64,000 nt of DNA from Planctellipticum variicoloris (lineage in GTDB: Bacteria; Planctomycetota; Planctomycetia; Planctomycetales; Planctomycetaceae). Below are positions 18,357 to 27,466 of the stretch, piece after piece. Under the pieces are notes generated by a model that saw nothing but the letters and a program-made list of their open reading frames with translations, was not told the origin of the DNA and did not search any database. Both the position numbers and the translations under genes were made by a program. Each line of letters begins with the position of its first letter. Positions within the stretch are counted from its first letter, which is position 1. The stretch spans positions 2,493,557 to 2,557,556 of the forward strand of contig NZ_CP130886.1 in NCBI RefSeq assembly GCF_030622045.1, written 5' to 3'.

Positions 18357-19840
18357 GAGGGCGACGAAGGATCCTGTCGGTCGTCGGCACGCTGGCCACG
18401 GTTCTCCTGCTGATGACCGGCGCCACCTTCGCGGCCGAGACCGGCCCCGGCAGCGTTGCCAACTCCGATTTCTGGCGGGCGCTGACACTGCGCGACTACA
18501 ACACCCGCGTCGTGCTCGCCGGAACGTGCCTGCTGGGCCTCGCGGGGGGCGTCGTCGGGACGTTCATGCTGCTCCGCAAGCGTTCGCTCGAAGCCGACGT
18601 CGCCAGCCACGCCGCCTTTCCCGGCATCGGACTGGCCTTTCTGCTGACCGAGGCGTTCCGCCCCGGACTGGGCAAATCGCTGCCGATTCTGCTCGCCGGG
18701 GCCTTTGCGACCGCCCTGCTCGGGATCGGCTGCACTCACCTGCTGACCCGGATCCGCCGCATCCGCGAAGACGCCGCCCTGGGGATGGTGCTGGGAGTCT
18801 TCTTCGGCGCCGGCGTGGTTTTGCTGACGATCATACAAGGGCTGCCGTCGGGCCATCAGGCGGGACTGTCCGACTTTGTGTTCGGCAAGGCGGCGGCGCT
18901 GGTGGCTTCCGACATGCAGGTCCTCGCCGGGTGCGCCGTCGTAGTCGTCGTGCTCTGCGGCGTCTCCTTCAAGGCCCTCACGCTCCTCTGCTTCGATCGC
19001 GAGTTCGCCGAGGTCCAGGGCTGGCCCGTGCGGGGGCTCGACTGGCTCCTGACGCTGCTGATTGTCAGCGTCACCGTCATCGGCATGCAGAGCGTTGGAC
19101 TGCTGCTGGTCGTCGCGCTGACCATCATCCCCTCGGCTGCGTCCCGCTTCTGGTCCGACCGACTGCCGGTGATGGTGGCGGTCGCCGGCGGACTGGGAGC
19201 GCTCAGCGGACTGCTGGGAGTGCTGGTCAGCGCCGCCGCTCCGCGACTCGCCGCCGGAGCCGTGATTGTGCTCAGCGCAACGGCCGTCTTCGGAGTCAGC
19301 CTGCTCCTTGGCCCGCGCGGCGGCGCGGTCTGGGAGTGGCTCCGGCGACGCTCGGTCCGCGTCCGCGTCGGCCTGCTCGATCTCCTCCGGACGAGCTACG
19401 AACTTCAGGAACGCCGCTGGTCCGCCGGCGAAGTCCCGCGCGCCGCCGAGTTATCCGACTTCTCCTTCACCGCGGATCTGCTCCGGCAGGTTCGGAGCTG
19501 GTCGCCGGCACGCGTCGCCAGTCTGCTGCACTACGGAATCCTGGTCGGCGTCATCCGCCCCGACTCCGCTGGCGGTTACCGCCTCACCGAAGAAGGGGGC
19601 CGGCAAGCCCTCGAAGCGGTCCGCCAGCACCGTCTCTGGGAGCTCTATCTGATCCACTACGCCGAACTGCCGCCGCTCCATGTCGACAGCAGCGCCGATC
19701 TCACCGAGCACGCCCTGCATCCGCAGCAGATCGAACAGCTCGAACGATTGCTCAGCGGGACGATTCCACCGTTGCCCCCCAACCCCCATGCCCCCATCGA
19801 CCACGCCCCGGCGATCGTCCCTCCCGGAGGCGTCGCATGA
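18353..19840 (+). CDS. Metal ABC transporter permease fused to a DtxR/MntR-like domain (1)
   Basis: 495 residues. After a possible signal/first membrane segment, residues ~50-325 form an ABC-3 family permease with about eight membrane segments and the 'EADVASHAAFPGIGLAF' coupling region. Residues ~335-495 are soluble. They contain a winged-helix part ('VASLLHYGILVGVIRPDSAGGYRLTEEG') followed by an iron-dependent-repressor-type dimerisation/metal-binding region with 'RQHRLWELYL' (His-x3-Glu) and 'DLTEHALHPQQ' (Glu-His), the residues that bind metal in DtxR/MntR. This fusion suggests the permease senses metal itself. The overlap with the second permease is ATGA (19837-19840). Confidence 0.9.
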   Translation: MRGRRRILSVVGTLATVLLLMTGATFAAETGPGSVANSDFWRALTLRDYNTRVVLAGTCLLGLAGGVVGTFMLLRKRSLEADVASHAAFPGIGLAFLLTEAFRPGLGKSLPILLAGAFATALLGIGCTHLLTRIRRIREDAALGMVLGVFFGAGVVLLTIIQGLPSGHQAGLSDFVFGKAAALVASDMQVLAGCAVVVVVLCGVSFKALTLLCFDREFAEVQGWPVRGLDWLLTLLIVSVTVIGMQSVGLLLVVALTIIPSAASRFWSDRLPVMVAVAGGLGALSGLLGVLVSAAAPRLAAGAVIVLSATAVFGVSLLLGPRGGAVWEWLRRRSVRVRVGLLDLLRTSYELQERRWSAGEVPRAAELSDFSFTADLLRQVRSWSPARVASLLHYGILVGVIRPDSAGGYRLTEEGGRQALEAVRQHRLWELYLIHYAELPPLHVDSSADLTEHALHPQQIEQLERLLSGTIPPLPPNPHAPIDHAPAIVPPGGVA

Positions 19841-21228
19841 ACGTTCTGGCCGTGTCGCTGCTGACGTGGACATCGCTCGATACCTGGATCGTTGTGACGG
19901 CGGCGCTGACGGCGATGTCGTGCGCCGTCCCCGGCTGTTTTCTCGTCCTGCGTCGGCAGAGCCTGATGGGAGACGCTCTCAGCCACGCCGTCCTGCCCGG
20001 AATCGTCCTGGCGTATCTCGCCTGGAACTACGGCCGGCATGCCGGCTGGCTCGCGACGGCCGACGACGGCACGCGGCAACTGGTCCTGTTCTTCGGCGCC
20101 GCAGTCACCGGAGTGCTCTGCGCCCTGTTGACCGAGGCGGTCCGCGACATCGGCCGCGTGGAAGCCGGCGCAGCACTCGGAGTGGTCTTCACGTCGCTGT
20201 TCGCCCTCGGCCTGCTGCTGGTCCGCCTGTTCGCCGATCAGGCTCACGTCGATCCCGGCTGCGTCCTGTACGGCAACCTCGAAATGGTCGTCGCCGTCCC
20301 GTTCGGCACGACAGGAATTCCGCTCGCCGCCGCGACGGCGGGAGCCGTCTGCCTGATCAACCTGCTGCTGACCGCAGTCTTCTTTAAAGAACTGCAGCTC
20401 AGCTCATTCGATCCGGCCCTGGCCACGTCGCTGGAAATCCCCGCCCGGCTGATGAACTATGGCCTGATGGCCGTCACCTCGGCAACCGTCGTCACCGCGT
20501 TTGAAACGGTCGGCAGCGTGCTGGTCCTCTCCATGCTCGTCGTCCCCGCGGCGACGGCATTACTTCTCACCGACCGCTTGCGGACCGTCCTCGGTCTCAG
20601 CTTGGTCGCCGCTACGGCCGCCGCGCTGCTGGGTCACTCGCTCGCGCGGCTGCTGCCGTGGTTCGAATCCGCCGTGCTCGGCATGCCACACGCCCCCGAC
20701 GCCAGCACCTCCGGTCTGATGGCGGTCGCCGGCGGACTCCTGTTCGTGCTGGCGTGGGTTCTCGGCCCCCGCTACGGCGTGCTCCGCGCTCGGCGCGATC
20801 GACTCCGGCTCCGGCGCCGGATCATCCGCGAAGATCTCCTCGGCCGGCTTTACCGCCAGGAAGAACCCCGTCCGACGACGATCGGCCTGACGATCCCCGA
20901 ATTCGCCAGCGATACGCAGCACTCGCCGGCGGCCATTCGCGCGGCGCTCGATCATCTGATCCGGGAGGGGCTGATCACGGCCCGTGGCGAGGACTATCGG
21001 CTCACCGATTCCGGCCGTCACGCGGCCGTCGAAGTCGTCCGATCGCATCGGCTCTGGGAAAGCTACCTCTCCCAGGAAATCCAGGTCGGCCCCCAGCACG
21101 TGCACGCCTCGGCGGAAGAGGTCGAGCACCTGCTCGACGAACGGCTGAAGGCGGAGCTGGCGGCGCAGCTTGCTCACCCGGTCGAAGATCCGCACGGGAA
21201 GGCGATCCCGGGAAGAAGTGGCGAGTGA
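19837..21228 (+). CDS. Metal ABC transporter permease fused to a DtxR/MntR-like domain (2)
   Basis: 463 residues. Residues ~1-300 are an ABC-3 permease ('LRRQSLMGDALSHAVLPGIVLAY', about eight membrane segments). Residues ~305-460 repeat the C-terminal arrangement of the upstream permease: a winged helix 'SPAAIRAALDHLIREGLITARGEDYRLTDSGRH', then 'RSHRLWESYL' and 'SAEEVEHLLDERL', keeping the His-x3-Glu and Glu-His metal-ligand positions. The frame is open upstream, but the ATG at 19837 overlaps the previous stop and begins the first membrane helix. The two permeases probably form a heterodimer, bringing two sensor domains together on the cytoplasmic face. Confidence 0.9.
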   Translation: MNVLAVSLLTWTSLDTWIVVTAALTAMSCAVPGCFLVLRRQSLMGDALSHAVLPGIVLAYLAWNYGRHAGWLATADDGTRQLVLFFGAAVTGVLCALLTEAVRDIGRVEAGAALGVVFTSLFALGLLLVRLFADQAHVDPGCVLYGNLEMVVAVPFGTTGIPLAAATAGAVCLINLLLTAVFFKELQLSSFDPALATSLEIPARLMNYGLMAVTSATVVTAFETVGSVLVLSMLVVPAATALLLTDRLRTVLGLSLVAATAAALLGHSLARLLPWFESAVLGMPHAPDASTSGLMAVAGGLLFVLAWVLGPRYGVLRARRDRLRLRRRIIREDLLGRLYRQEEPRPTTIGLTIPEFASDTQHSPAAIRAALDHLIREGLITARGEDYRLTDSGRHAAVEVVRSHRLWESYLSQEIQVGPQHVHASAEEVEHLLDERLKAELAAQLAHPVEDPHGKAIPGRSGE

Positions 21229-21395
21229 TGAGTGGCTGGTGAAGACATGGAGAGCCCGCCGCCGGACGTGACAGACCCACCCGTTCGCTCCACTCCGCCT
21301 GAATCTCCCGGCAAGCAGCCCGGATTTCTCCCGGCGTCGGTTCGAATTTCAGTGGCGAGCTGACGGAGGCCTGCCGTTCTGATCGCTCTTTGCTT

Positions 21396-21548
21396 ATGGC
21401 TCACAAAGCATGGATCATGCAACGAAAACCTTGCGTCGAAAGACTGGGAGCGGACAAGGCCCCCTGGATCGTTGAATACGTTGATCCGATCACCGGCAAG
21501 CGGACGTTTGAGACGAAGAGGCTGGAACTGAAGAAAGACCGCGACTGA
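21396..21548 (+). pseudogene. Possible N-terminal remnant of a tyrosine integrase
   Basis: A 50-codon frame whose product contains 'LGADKAPWIVEYVDPITGKRTFETKR'. This resembles the beta-stranded opening of phage-type integrases, which describe the element's own DNA-binding arm. It stops after 50 residues and no catalytic domain follows. It lies next to a decayed transposase, so a relic is more likely than a functional small protein. Recognition is weak. Confidence 0.35.
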
Positions 21549-21549
21549 T

Positions 21550-22033
21550 GTGGAAAGCGGGCTGCGGAGAATCGGCGGGAGCAACTGCGTCACGTCGTGA
21601 CGATCGGCACCCGTCAGGAGGACGTTCCAGGGAATGCCGCGGGCGTCCGTCAGGATGTGAGGCTCACTCCCCGGCTTCCCCGACCCGTAGGGGGCGGGCC
21701 AGTCTTTTCGCCTCCCCCGACAGCGCGCACCGAAGAAATTGTTGACCGTCGCCCGCGACCAGTCGATTTAATCGGTCTCGCGCAGCCGCTTCAGCAGTTC
21801 TTCGTGCAGCCGATCCCAGACGTCGTCGGCCCGCCAGTCGCGCAGTCGCCCCCAGCAAGCAGGTCATGCCGGAGCCGCACCCCATTTCCTGCGGCCGCGC
21901 ATTCCCAGGGAATGCCGCTCTTCAAGGCCAACAGAATGCCAGCCAGCGCCTTTCCGTCGTCAATCGGCAGCCCCTCCTTCCGGAAGAGGTCCGCGCCCAG
22001 GACGCAACAATTCCTCCAACACCAAATAACCAA
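21550..22033 (-). pseudogene. Degenerate IS5-type transposase
   Basis: Reading the minus strand in shifting frames recovers an IS5-family transposase in order. 'DDGKALAGILLALKSGIPWE' (about 21960) is followed by 'MGCGSGMTC' (21885), 'DDVWDRLHEELLKRLRETD' (~21780-21830), an in-frame stop, 'DWSRATVNNFFGA', 'GSGKPGSEPHILTDARGIPWNVLLTGADRHDVTQLLP', and then loss of the C-terminal catalytic part. At least two frameshifts and one stop (TAA near 21770) inactivate it. It is a relic between the metal operon and proB. Confidence 0.75.
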
Positions 22034-22057
22034 TAACTAATATCCGATAACCAGCAA

Positions 22058-23185
22058 CTAACTTCTCACCACCAGATTGTCCCGGTGGATCACTTCGTCG
22101 TATCGCATCGCTCCCAGCAACGCGGAGATCTCGTCAGCCCGCTTCCCGGCAACCCGGCCGGCGGTCCCCGAATCGTAATTCGTCAGCCCGCGCGCGAACT
22201 CTTCGCCCCGGAGATCCACCAGCGAAACAACCTCCCCCTTTTCGAAGTCCCCTTCGACGGCGGTCACCCCGATTGCCAGCAGCGATTTCCCCTGCTGTTC
22301 AACCGCCCGGCGAGCCCCGTCGTCGAGAACCAGTTTCCCCTTGGGAGGAAGCGTGTATCCAATCCAGCGCTTCCAGGCCGGTACCGCCTCCTGCTCGGCG
22401 AGGAACAGCGTGCCAACGTCCTCACCCGCAAAGATCTCGTCCAGGATCTGCGGGCGTTTGCCGTTGGCGATCATCACGTTCGTGCCGACGGCCGTAGCGG
22501 TCTGAACGGCTTCCAGCTTGGTCCGCATCCCCCCTGTGCCGCGGGAGCTTTTTGAGGCCCCCACCAGCGACATCAGCTCTTCGTCGAACCGCTCGACCAG
22601 CGGTATCCGCCGGCTGGCGGGATCGGTCGGATCGCCCGTCAGGAGGCCATCGACCACCGAAAGAACGATCAGCAGATCGGCGCGGATCAGATTGGCGACC
22701 ATGGCGGCCAGCCGATCGTTATCCCCCAGCTTGATCTCTTCCGTGCTGACCGTGTCGTTCTCGTTCACGATCGGGACTGTAGGAAACTCCGCGAGCGTCA
22801 ACAGCGTGTTGCGGACGTTCAAGTAGCGGGCCCGGCTTTTGAAGTCGTTCGCGGTCAGCAGAAGCTGGGCCGCGTGAAACCCGTGCGGACGAAGGTGTTT
22901 GTCGTACAGGTGGATCAGGTGCGCCTGGCCGGTCGCGGCGGCGGCCTGAAGGTGCGACAGGTCTTTGGGGCGTTCGCGGAGTCCCAGCAGCCCCATACCG
23001 GCCCCGATCGCGCCGCTGCTGACCAGCACGACCTTCCGGCCCGATTCGACCAGTCGTCGAATCTGTTCGGCGAGGGACGCAATCCGATCGGAATCCAGCC
23101 GATCGTCGTCGGTCGACAGCACGTTCGTTCCGACCTTGACGACAATGGTTCGCGCGCGGCGGACGAGCTCCTGGCGGGGGGACAT
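22058..23185 (-). CDS. proB: Glutamate 5-kinase
   Basis: 375 residues. Residues 1-260 are an amino-acid kinase domain: '[13 protein letters not shown]', '[13 protein letters not shown]', '[28 protein letters not shown]', '[28 protein letters not shown]'. Residues ~285-365 are a PUA domain ('[28 protein letters not shown]'). Length and domain order match full-length ProB, which phosphorylates L-glutamate in the first step of proline synthesis in the cytoplasm. The usual partner proA is not in the window, so the gene is not in a proBA operon here. GTP/ATP-binding and substrate residues appear intact. Confidence 0.95.
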   Translation of the reverse strand: MSPRQELVRRARTIVVKVGTNVLSTDDDRLDSDRIASLAEQIRRLVESGRKVVLVSSGAIGAGMGLLGLRERPKDLSHLQAAAATGQAHLIHLYDKHLRPHGFHAAQLLLTANDFKSRARYLNVRNTLLTLAEFPTVPIVNENDTVSTEEIKLGDNDRLAAMVANLIRADLLIVLSVVDGLLTGDPTDPASRRIPLVERFDEELMSLVGASKSSRGTGGMRTKLEAVQTATAVGTNVMIANGKRPQILDEIFAGEDVGTLFLAEQEAVPAWKRWIGYTLPPKGKLVLDDGARRAVEQQGKSLLAIGVTAVEGDFEKGEVVSLVDLRGEEFARGLTNYDSGTAGRVAGKRADEISALLGAMRYDEVIHRDNLVVRS

Positions 23186-23473
23186 GGCGATGCAGTTCCT
23201 GCAAAGGCGGTGTGCAATTTTGATCTGTGGCGGATCCGTGCGGCGGACATTCTAGCGGAAGGGGGCCAGCGAGTCCGCGCCGGAAGAAACTCGCCCAGAC
23301 GAAGCTTCTTTTTCGAAAAAGTCGGGATTCATCGGCAGATATTGATAGAGCATTTGCTCCCGAGTTCGGTGAATATGGGGACGTCTTCCGCGGTTCATTT
23401 CTGATCGGTTCTTTCGATCTGGCTGCGTCCGGCATGAAGCCGGGGATTCAATCCTGAGACAGGAACAGAACAC

Positions 23474-24211
23474 ATGCCCGCTCCCGTGTTTCTAACTGCA
23501 GAATGGCGGCGACTGCTCCTGATCAACTATCAGATTGATCCCGCAGTCCTGGAACGCTGGCTGCCGCGGGGAACCGAGCTCGATACGTTCAACGGAAAGT
23601 CCTACGTCAGTCTGGTCGGTTTCCGCTTCCTGGAAACGCGCGTCCGCGGGCTGGCCATTCCCGGACACCAGGACTTCGACGAAGTCAATCTCCGGTTCTA
23701 CGTCCGCCGCCCCCATCCCGAGGGAGCCCGGCGGGGCGTGGTCTTCATCAAAGAAATCGTCCCTCGGCCGGCGATCGCTTTCGTGGCCCGCTGGGTCTAC
23801 AACGAAAACTACGTTTCCCATCCCATGCGACACGCGTTCGAGCCCCCGTTCTCCTCGGATCACTCGTTGGAGAGTCTCTCCTATTCCTGGGAGTTCCGCG
23901 GAAAGTGGCAGACGCTGGCTGCGCGCGTCACCGGTTCGCCGCAGCCGTTGAGACCCGGATCCGAAGCGGAATTCATCGCAGAGCACTACTGGGGCTACGC
24001 CCGGCAGCGTGATGGCTCGACGCTCGAGTACAGCGTGGAACACCCACCCTGGAAGGTCTGGAATACCAGCGACTGCAGCGTCGAAATCGATGCTTCCGCA
24101 GTCTACGGGGACGACTTCGCCGCAGCCCTCAGCCAAATGCCCGCGTCAGCGTTTGCGGCCGACGGTTCGGCCGTCACGGTCCGGCGCGGCGAAAAGGTCC
24201 CGACCGCATAG
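23474..24211 (+). CDS. DUF2071 (YqjF-like) family protein
   Basis: 245 residues. Family landmarks are 'TAEWRRLLLINYQIDPAVLERWLPRGTELDTFNGKSYVSLVGFRF', 'VNLRFYVRR', 'GVVFIKEIVPR' and 'AEHYWGYARQRDGSTLEYSVEHPPWKVW'. DUF2071 proteins have an acetoacetate-decarboxylase-like fold; their activity is unassigned. No signal sequence is present, so it is cytoplasmic. It is divergent from proB with a 288-bp gap that should contain both promoters. Its start has AGGA about 12 bp upstream. A strong hairpin at 24267-24300 lies downstream. Confidence 0.88.
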   Translation: MPAPVFLTAEWRRLLLINYQIDPAVLERWLPRGTELDTFNGKSYVSLVGFRFLETRVRGLAIPGHQDFDEVNLRFYVRRPHPEGARRGVVFIKEIVPRPAIAFVARWVYNENYVSHPMRHAFEPPFSSDHSLESLSYSWEFRGKWQTLAARVTGSPQPLRPGSEAEFIAEHYWGYARQRDGSTLEYSVEHPPWKVWNTSDCSVEIDASAVYGDDFAAALSQMPASAFAADGSAVTVRRGEKVPTA

Positions 24212-24266
24212 ACCAGCTCCCCGCCGCTAGCTGACTCCCTCGGGAACCGGAGGTCTGAAAATGCGA

Positions 24267-24300
24267 AAGCCCTCGGGGGGCTTGCACCACCCGAGGGCTT
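24267..24300. terminator. Strong stem-loop downstream of DUF2071 gene
   Basis: AAGCCCTCGGG (24267-24277) pairs perfectly with CCCGAGGGCTT (24290-24300), giving an 11-bp stem and a 12-nt loop. The outer A-A/T-T pairs give short A/U flanks, but no long U-tract follows. It probably acts as a terminator or 3'-end stabiliser. Confidence 0.55.
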
Positions 24301-24482
24301 CCTATCGAAACGGCCCGGTAAACACCGTCCGTGGAGACCGCCGAAACAGGTCAGTGAGTCATCGCAGCTTGAAACCGAGGCTCCGTTCAGCGATGCAGAA
24401 GTCCTGGCCGCCGTGCCACAACTTCAAGTTCAGTCGACCAGTCCGGCCGGGGGTATGTCCGGGAAATGCATGCCGAGGTCGA

Positions 24483-24668
24483 TCAGGCGGCTTCCGCCGT
24501 CTCGTCGTCCTCGTAGACCAGGTAGTACACGCTGGTCGAACACTCTTCGAGGAAGCCCTTGATGGTTTCGCTGGCGACGGATTCGCTCAGTTGTTCGAGC
24601 GCGGCGACCACCCGGTCGACCTCGTCGCTCGAAATCTCTTCGTAATCGAACTCTTGATCCTGAGACAC
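24483..24668 (-). CDS. Small acidic protein, unknown function
   Basis: 61 residues starting 'MSQDQEFDYEEISSDEVDRVV' and ending 'YYLVYEDDETAEAA'. It is very acidic and predicted mostly helical. The GTG at 24666-24668 was chosen because an exceptionally strong GGAGGAGG lies 7 bp upstream; an in-frame ATG at 24701 lies before that ribosome-binding site. No domain recognised. It precedes no obvious partner; another small protein is encoded 156 bp upstream on the same strand. Confidence 0.65.
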   Translation of the reverse strand: MSQDQEFDYEEISSDEVDRVVAALEQLSESVASETIKGFLEECSTSVYYLVYEDDETAEAA

Positions 24669-24824
24669 CGTGTTCCTCCTCCGTGACGATCGATACGCCA
24701 CCCACGCGGGAAAGGCGGTCTGCAGCGGAGGTATCGGCGTGCGACTTCGTCCCCGTTCAGCGGAACCGACAGCAGTCGCAGGAGAGTCTCAGAGTCCCGG
24801 TCAGAACCGGCGCCAACGGCAAAG

Positions 24825-24995
24825 TCAACGCTGTTTACCCGTCTTGCCCGGCTTGGAGATCTTCTTGGCCGGTTTGGCCCCCTCGGCGTCGGACGTCTTG
24901 GAATTGCCGGTCGTCGGCTTGTTGCCCCCGAAAATGTTGTCCCAGCCGGACGAGAACTTTTCGTTGGAGCCGGTGTGGACGGTGTAGCCGGTCAT
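24825..24995 (-). CDS. Small Lys/Gly-rich protein, probably conserved in planctomycetes
   Basis: 56 residues, 'MTGYTVHTGSNEKFSSGWDNIF..' followed by a Lys/Ala/Gly/Thr-rich basic tail ending 'KPAKKISKPGKTGKQR'. The N-terminal block, a short polar peptide with 'TVHTGSxEKFSSGWDxIF', looks like a conserved small protein I recall from planctomycete genomes. The basic tail suggests nucleic-acid or ribosome contact (inference). AGGGAG sits about 10 bp before the ATG. The coding sequence is short, so confidence is limited. Confidence 0.6.
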   Translation of the reverse strand: MTGYTVHTGSNEKFSSGWDNIFGGNKPTTGNSKTSDAEGAKPAKKISKPGKTGKQR

Positions 24996-25526
24996 GGCAC
25001 AGTCACTCCCTGAAATCTGGCACGCGAAATTCGGACGGAGCGACGCATTCGCTCTGCGTCGAATCCAGTTTAGTCCTCGCTATCCGGACCGACAATCGGC
25101 CGTCGCTCCAACCCTGTTGCGGAGTGTGGTCGATCGTCGGCGGTCGAGAGCAGGCGGCGCTCGGGACGTCGAGATGGACCGCCCGCGTCTTGAGCCCCGA
25201 AGCGGGCGCAGGGTTGTAGCCACGAGTGAAACGGAGTCCGCCGACAGGCGGACGGAGTGCAACCCGTGGAAGACGACGCCACACCGACTCAACGGCCCCG
25301 GAAGGGGCGGCGGAACGGAGAATTCATGATCCGCGCTTCGCGGTACGGTTTCCTTTGCTCCACCGGATCTCCCCGATTCCCGGTACGGCATCATTCCACG
25401 GGTTGCGCCCGGGCGGCTTTGCAGCAGCGCGCTCCACCCCCACCCGACACTCTTGTTCCTCGTCGCGGCGCAGCGCGGCCCGGGGCGTCGGCAGCGTTGC
25501 ACCGCCATCGGCCGAGTTCACCTCTA
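24996..25526. other. 531-bp intergenic region with imperfect palindrome
   Basis: No convincing gene; open frames on both strands are Arg/Pro/Ser-rich. A 50-nt imperfect palindrome occupies 25220-25269. Its outer CCACG/CGTGG arms and a perfect inner GTCCGCC-GACA-GGCGGAC share the same centre. Next to it are 'GGGTTGTAGCCACGAGTG' and 'GTGCAACCCGTGG', partly complementary strings. It resembles a REP-like intergenic repeat. Confidence 0.5.
25220..25269. repeat. REP-like imperfect palindrome
   Basis: Nested hairpin centred near 25244: inner stem GTCCGCC/GGCGGAC with GACA loop, outer stem CCACG/CGTGG, mismatches between them. Confidence 0.5.
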
Positions 25527-27437
25527 TTACGGACGAGTCTCGTAGAACCAGCCGATCGGCAGGGAGCGGAACCGGGACGAGATCCAGCCCGACTTCTCAT
25601 CCCGCACGTAATAGCTCAGCGCTGCCCGGCCCTCGTGAAACAGCACGCTCGTGTAGGCGTACGTCTGCTCGCCATCGGTTTCGAGATCGCGTTTGTACGT
25701 CCAGGACTTTCCCTCGTCGGTCGAGACGGCCGCGGTCAGCGGTGTCCGCTTCCCCCCGTGGCCGGCGCCGGGAACGAACGTGTCATTCCAGATCAGCAGC
25801 AGGTCGCCGGTGGTCGGAATTCGGCGCAGCGTCGCCGGGGATTCGGGGCCGCGGACATCCCAGGACCGGGCCTCGCTCCAGGTTTCTCCGCCGTCGGCCG
25901 ATTCGCTGACGGCGATGTGGCCGAGCTGCGTCCGGACGTGCATCAGCAGCCGGCCGTCGGCCAGTTCAAGAACTTCCGGTTCCATCGCCCCCCGCTTGGC
26001 ATAATCCACGCTCCCCCGGCTGCGGCGCCAGGTTCTGCCGCCGTCGTCGGAAAGCTCGCACCAGCACTGGAAGTGACCTCCCTTCAGAACGTCACCCGTA
26101 CTGGCGACCGGAACGACGAGCCGGCCGCTGCCGAGGACGGTCACACGGTCGTTGTTGAGGACGTGGTAGCCCTCGGTCGTGGTGACCCGGACGGGCGGGC
26201 CGAAGGTGCGGGCTTCGTCAGTGGAAGTCCGCAGCTCAACCCGCAGGTCCTGCGGAGAATTCTTGACGAGGTAAAAGAACCCCAGCGGACCGTCGAACAC
26301 GGACATGGGCGACAATCGGCGCAGCGTCGCCGACATGACATTCTGTTTTCCAGTCGTTTCCTGCAGGACCCGTGGAGCGGACCAGTCACGGCCGCCGTTG
26401 GCAGATTCGACGCCAACGATGCGGGCGGTGGCGAAATCGGACCCGCCGCCCACGAATTCGGTGGTGGCATACAGCAGTCGACCGTCGGCCAGCCCGGCGA
26501 TGGAGCCCTCGCTGTAGCGCGGATGCTCGGCGGTCGCAGGGAAGACCTCTCGGGAAAATTCCCCGGTCCACGCGGGCGCAGGCTCCTGCGACAACGCCAG
26601 CAATGCCTGGGCGGCCCGGATGCGCGCATCCAGGACTTCATCGTCGAGCAGTTTCATCAGCGCCGGAGCCGCGCCGAGGACGCGAGCATCGGGGGCGAAT
26701 TCGCAGGCGTAGACCCGGACCGCGGGATCGGCGTGGGACAGGTTTGCGATCAAGGTTGCCTGGCCGGCCGGATCCCCAAGACAGGCCGTGGCGTACTGGA
26801 AATAGGCCCTGGTCAGCGGTTCGTCGAAGCGTGCCGCCCCCTCGCGAAGGGCAGGGAGATCGGAGGCGTCGCCGACGCGGGCCAGAATCCAGGCGGCGAT
26901 CCGGGCCTGTTCGCCCTCTGCGTGGTGCACGTACTTCCGCAGGAGGGGCAGGGCGCCGGGATGGCCCCAGCGGGTCAGGGCCGCTGCCGCCATCATGACC
27001 TGTTTGGGATTGTCGGAAGTCAGCGATTCCCGGAGGAGTCTGCCATCGCCAATCTGCCACACCTTGAACAGACTCTCGCACGCGTGGACGTGACCGTGCG
27101 GATTCTCGCTGGCGAGGACGTCGAGCATCAGGCGAGTGCGGGAAAGGTCCCCGGCCCGGACGAGCTCGCGAGCGAGTCCGCACTTCCGCTGATCGTCGGT
27201 TTCGGCAGGAATGCGGGCGGGGAGGGCCTGGCGGACTTCGGCCCCGTAGCCGGCGACGGTGAGTCCCTCGGCAGCATGCATGGAGGGCCAGAATTCGTCG
27301 GACTTGAAGCCGTCTCGGAGAATCTGCACGCAACGCGCCTGCGTCTCCGGAGTCAGAGTCAATCGGGTCGGCTTCTCTTGTGCGGGTAGGGGGGATGCTG
27401 TGAGACAGAGGGCGGTCAACAGAGTCAGGCGTTGCAT
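25527..27437 (-). CDS. Secreted sialidase-like (BNR/Asp-box) protein with HEAT-like repeat region
   Basis: 636 residues. A signal peptide ends near 'SPLPAQ'. Residues ~25-270 are helical HEAT-like repeats ('ALTRWGHPGALPLLRKYV', 'AAWILARVGDASDLPALREGA'). Residues ~275-630 form a sialidase-like six-bladed propeller with Asp boxes 'SDDGGRTWRR', 'SADGGETWSE' and 'STDEGKSWTYK'. The start of the propeller has 'EHPRYSEGSIAGLADGRLLY', typical of planctomycete exo-alpha-sialidase-like proteins. It is probably a periplasmic glycan-active protein; the catalytic residues were not resolved by eye. It is last in the minus-strand run, 29 bp after the MoaD-like gene, so co-transcription is possible. Confidence 0.87.
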   Translation of the reverse strand: MQRLTLLTALCLTASPLPAQEKPTRLTLTPETQARCVQILRDGFKSDEFWPSMHAAEGLTVAGYGAEVRQALPARIPAETDDQRKCGLARELVRAGDLSRTRLMLDVLASENPHGHVHACESLFKVWQIGDGRLLRESLTSDNPKQVMMAAAALTRWGHPGALPLLRKYVHHAEGEQARIAAWILARVGDASDLPALREGAARFDEPLTRAYFQYATACLGDPAGQATLIANLSHADPAVRVYACEFAPDARVLGAAPALMKLLDDEVLDARIRAAQALLALSQEPAPAWTGEFSREVFPATAEHPRYSEGSIAGLADGRLLYATTEFVGGGSDFATARIVGVESANGGRDWSAPRVLQETTGKQNVMSATLRRLSPMSVFDGPLGFFYLVKNSPQDLRVELRTSTDEARTFGPPVRVTTTEGYHVLNNDRVTVLGSGRLVVPVASTGDVLKGGHFQCWCELSDDGGRTWRRSRGSVDYAKRGAMEPEVLELADGRLLMHVRTQLGHIAVSESADGGETWSEARSWDVRGPESPATLRRIPTTGDLLLIWNDTFVPGAGHGGKRTPLTAAVSTDEGKSWTYKRDLETDGEQTYAYTSVLFHEGRAALSYYVRDEKSGWISSRFRSLPIGWFYETRP

Positions 27438-27466
27438 CGGGCGTCCTTCTGTGACGGGGACGGAGA

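Noticed and set aside
18526-19836. Long upstream extension of the second permease frame
   Set aside because: It overlaps the first permease in another frame and is Arg-rich; the ATG at 19837 overlapping the previous stop is the natural start.
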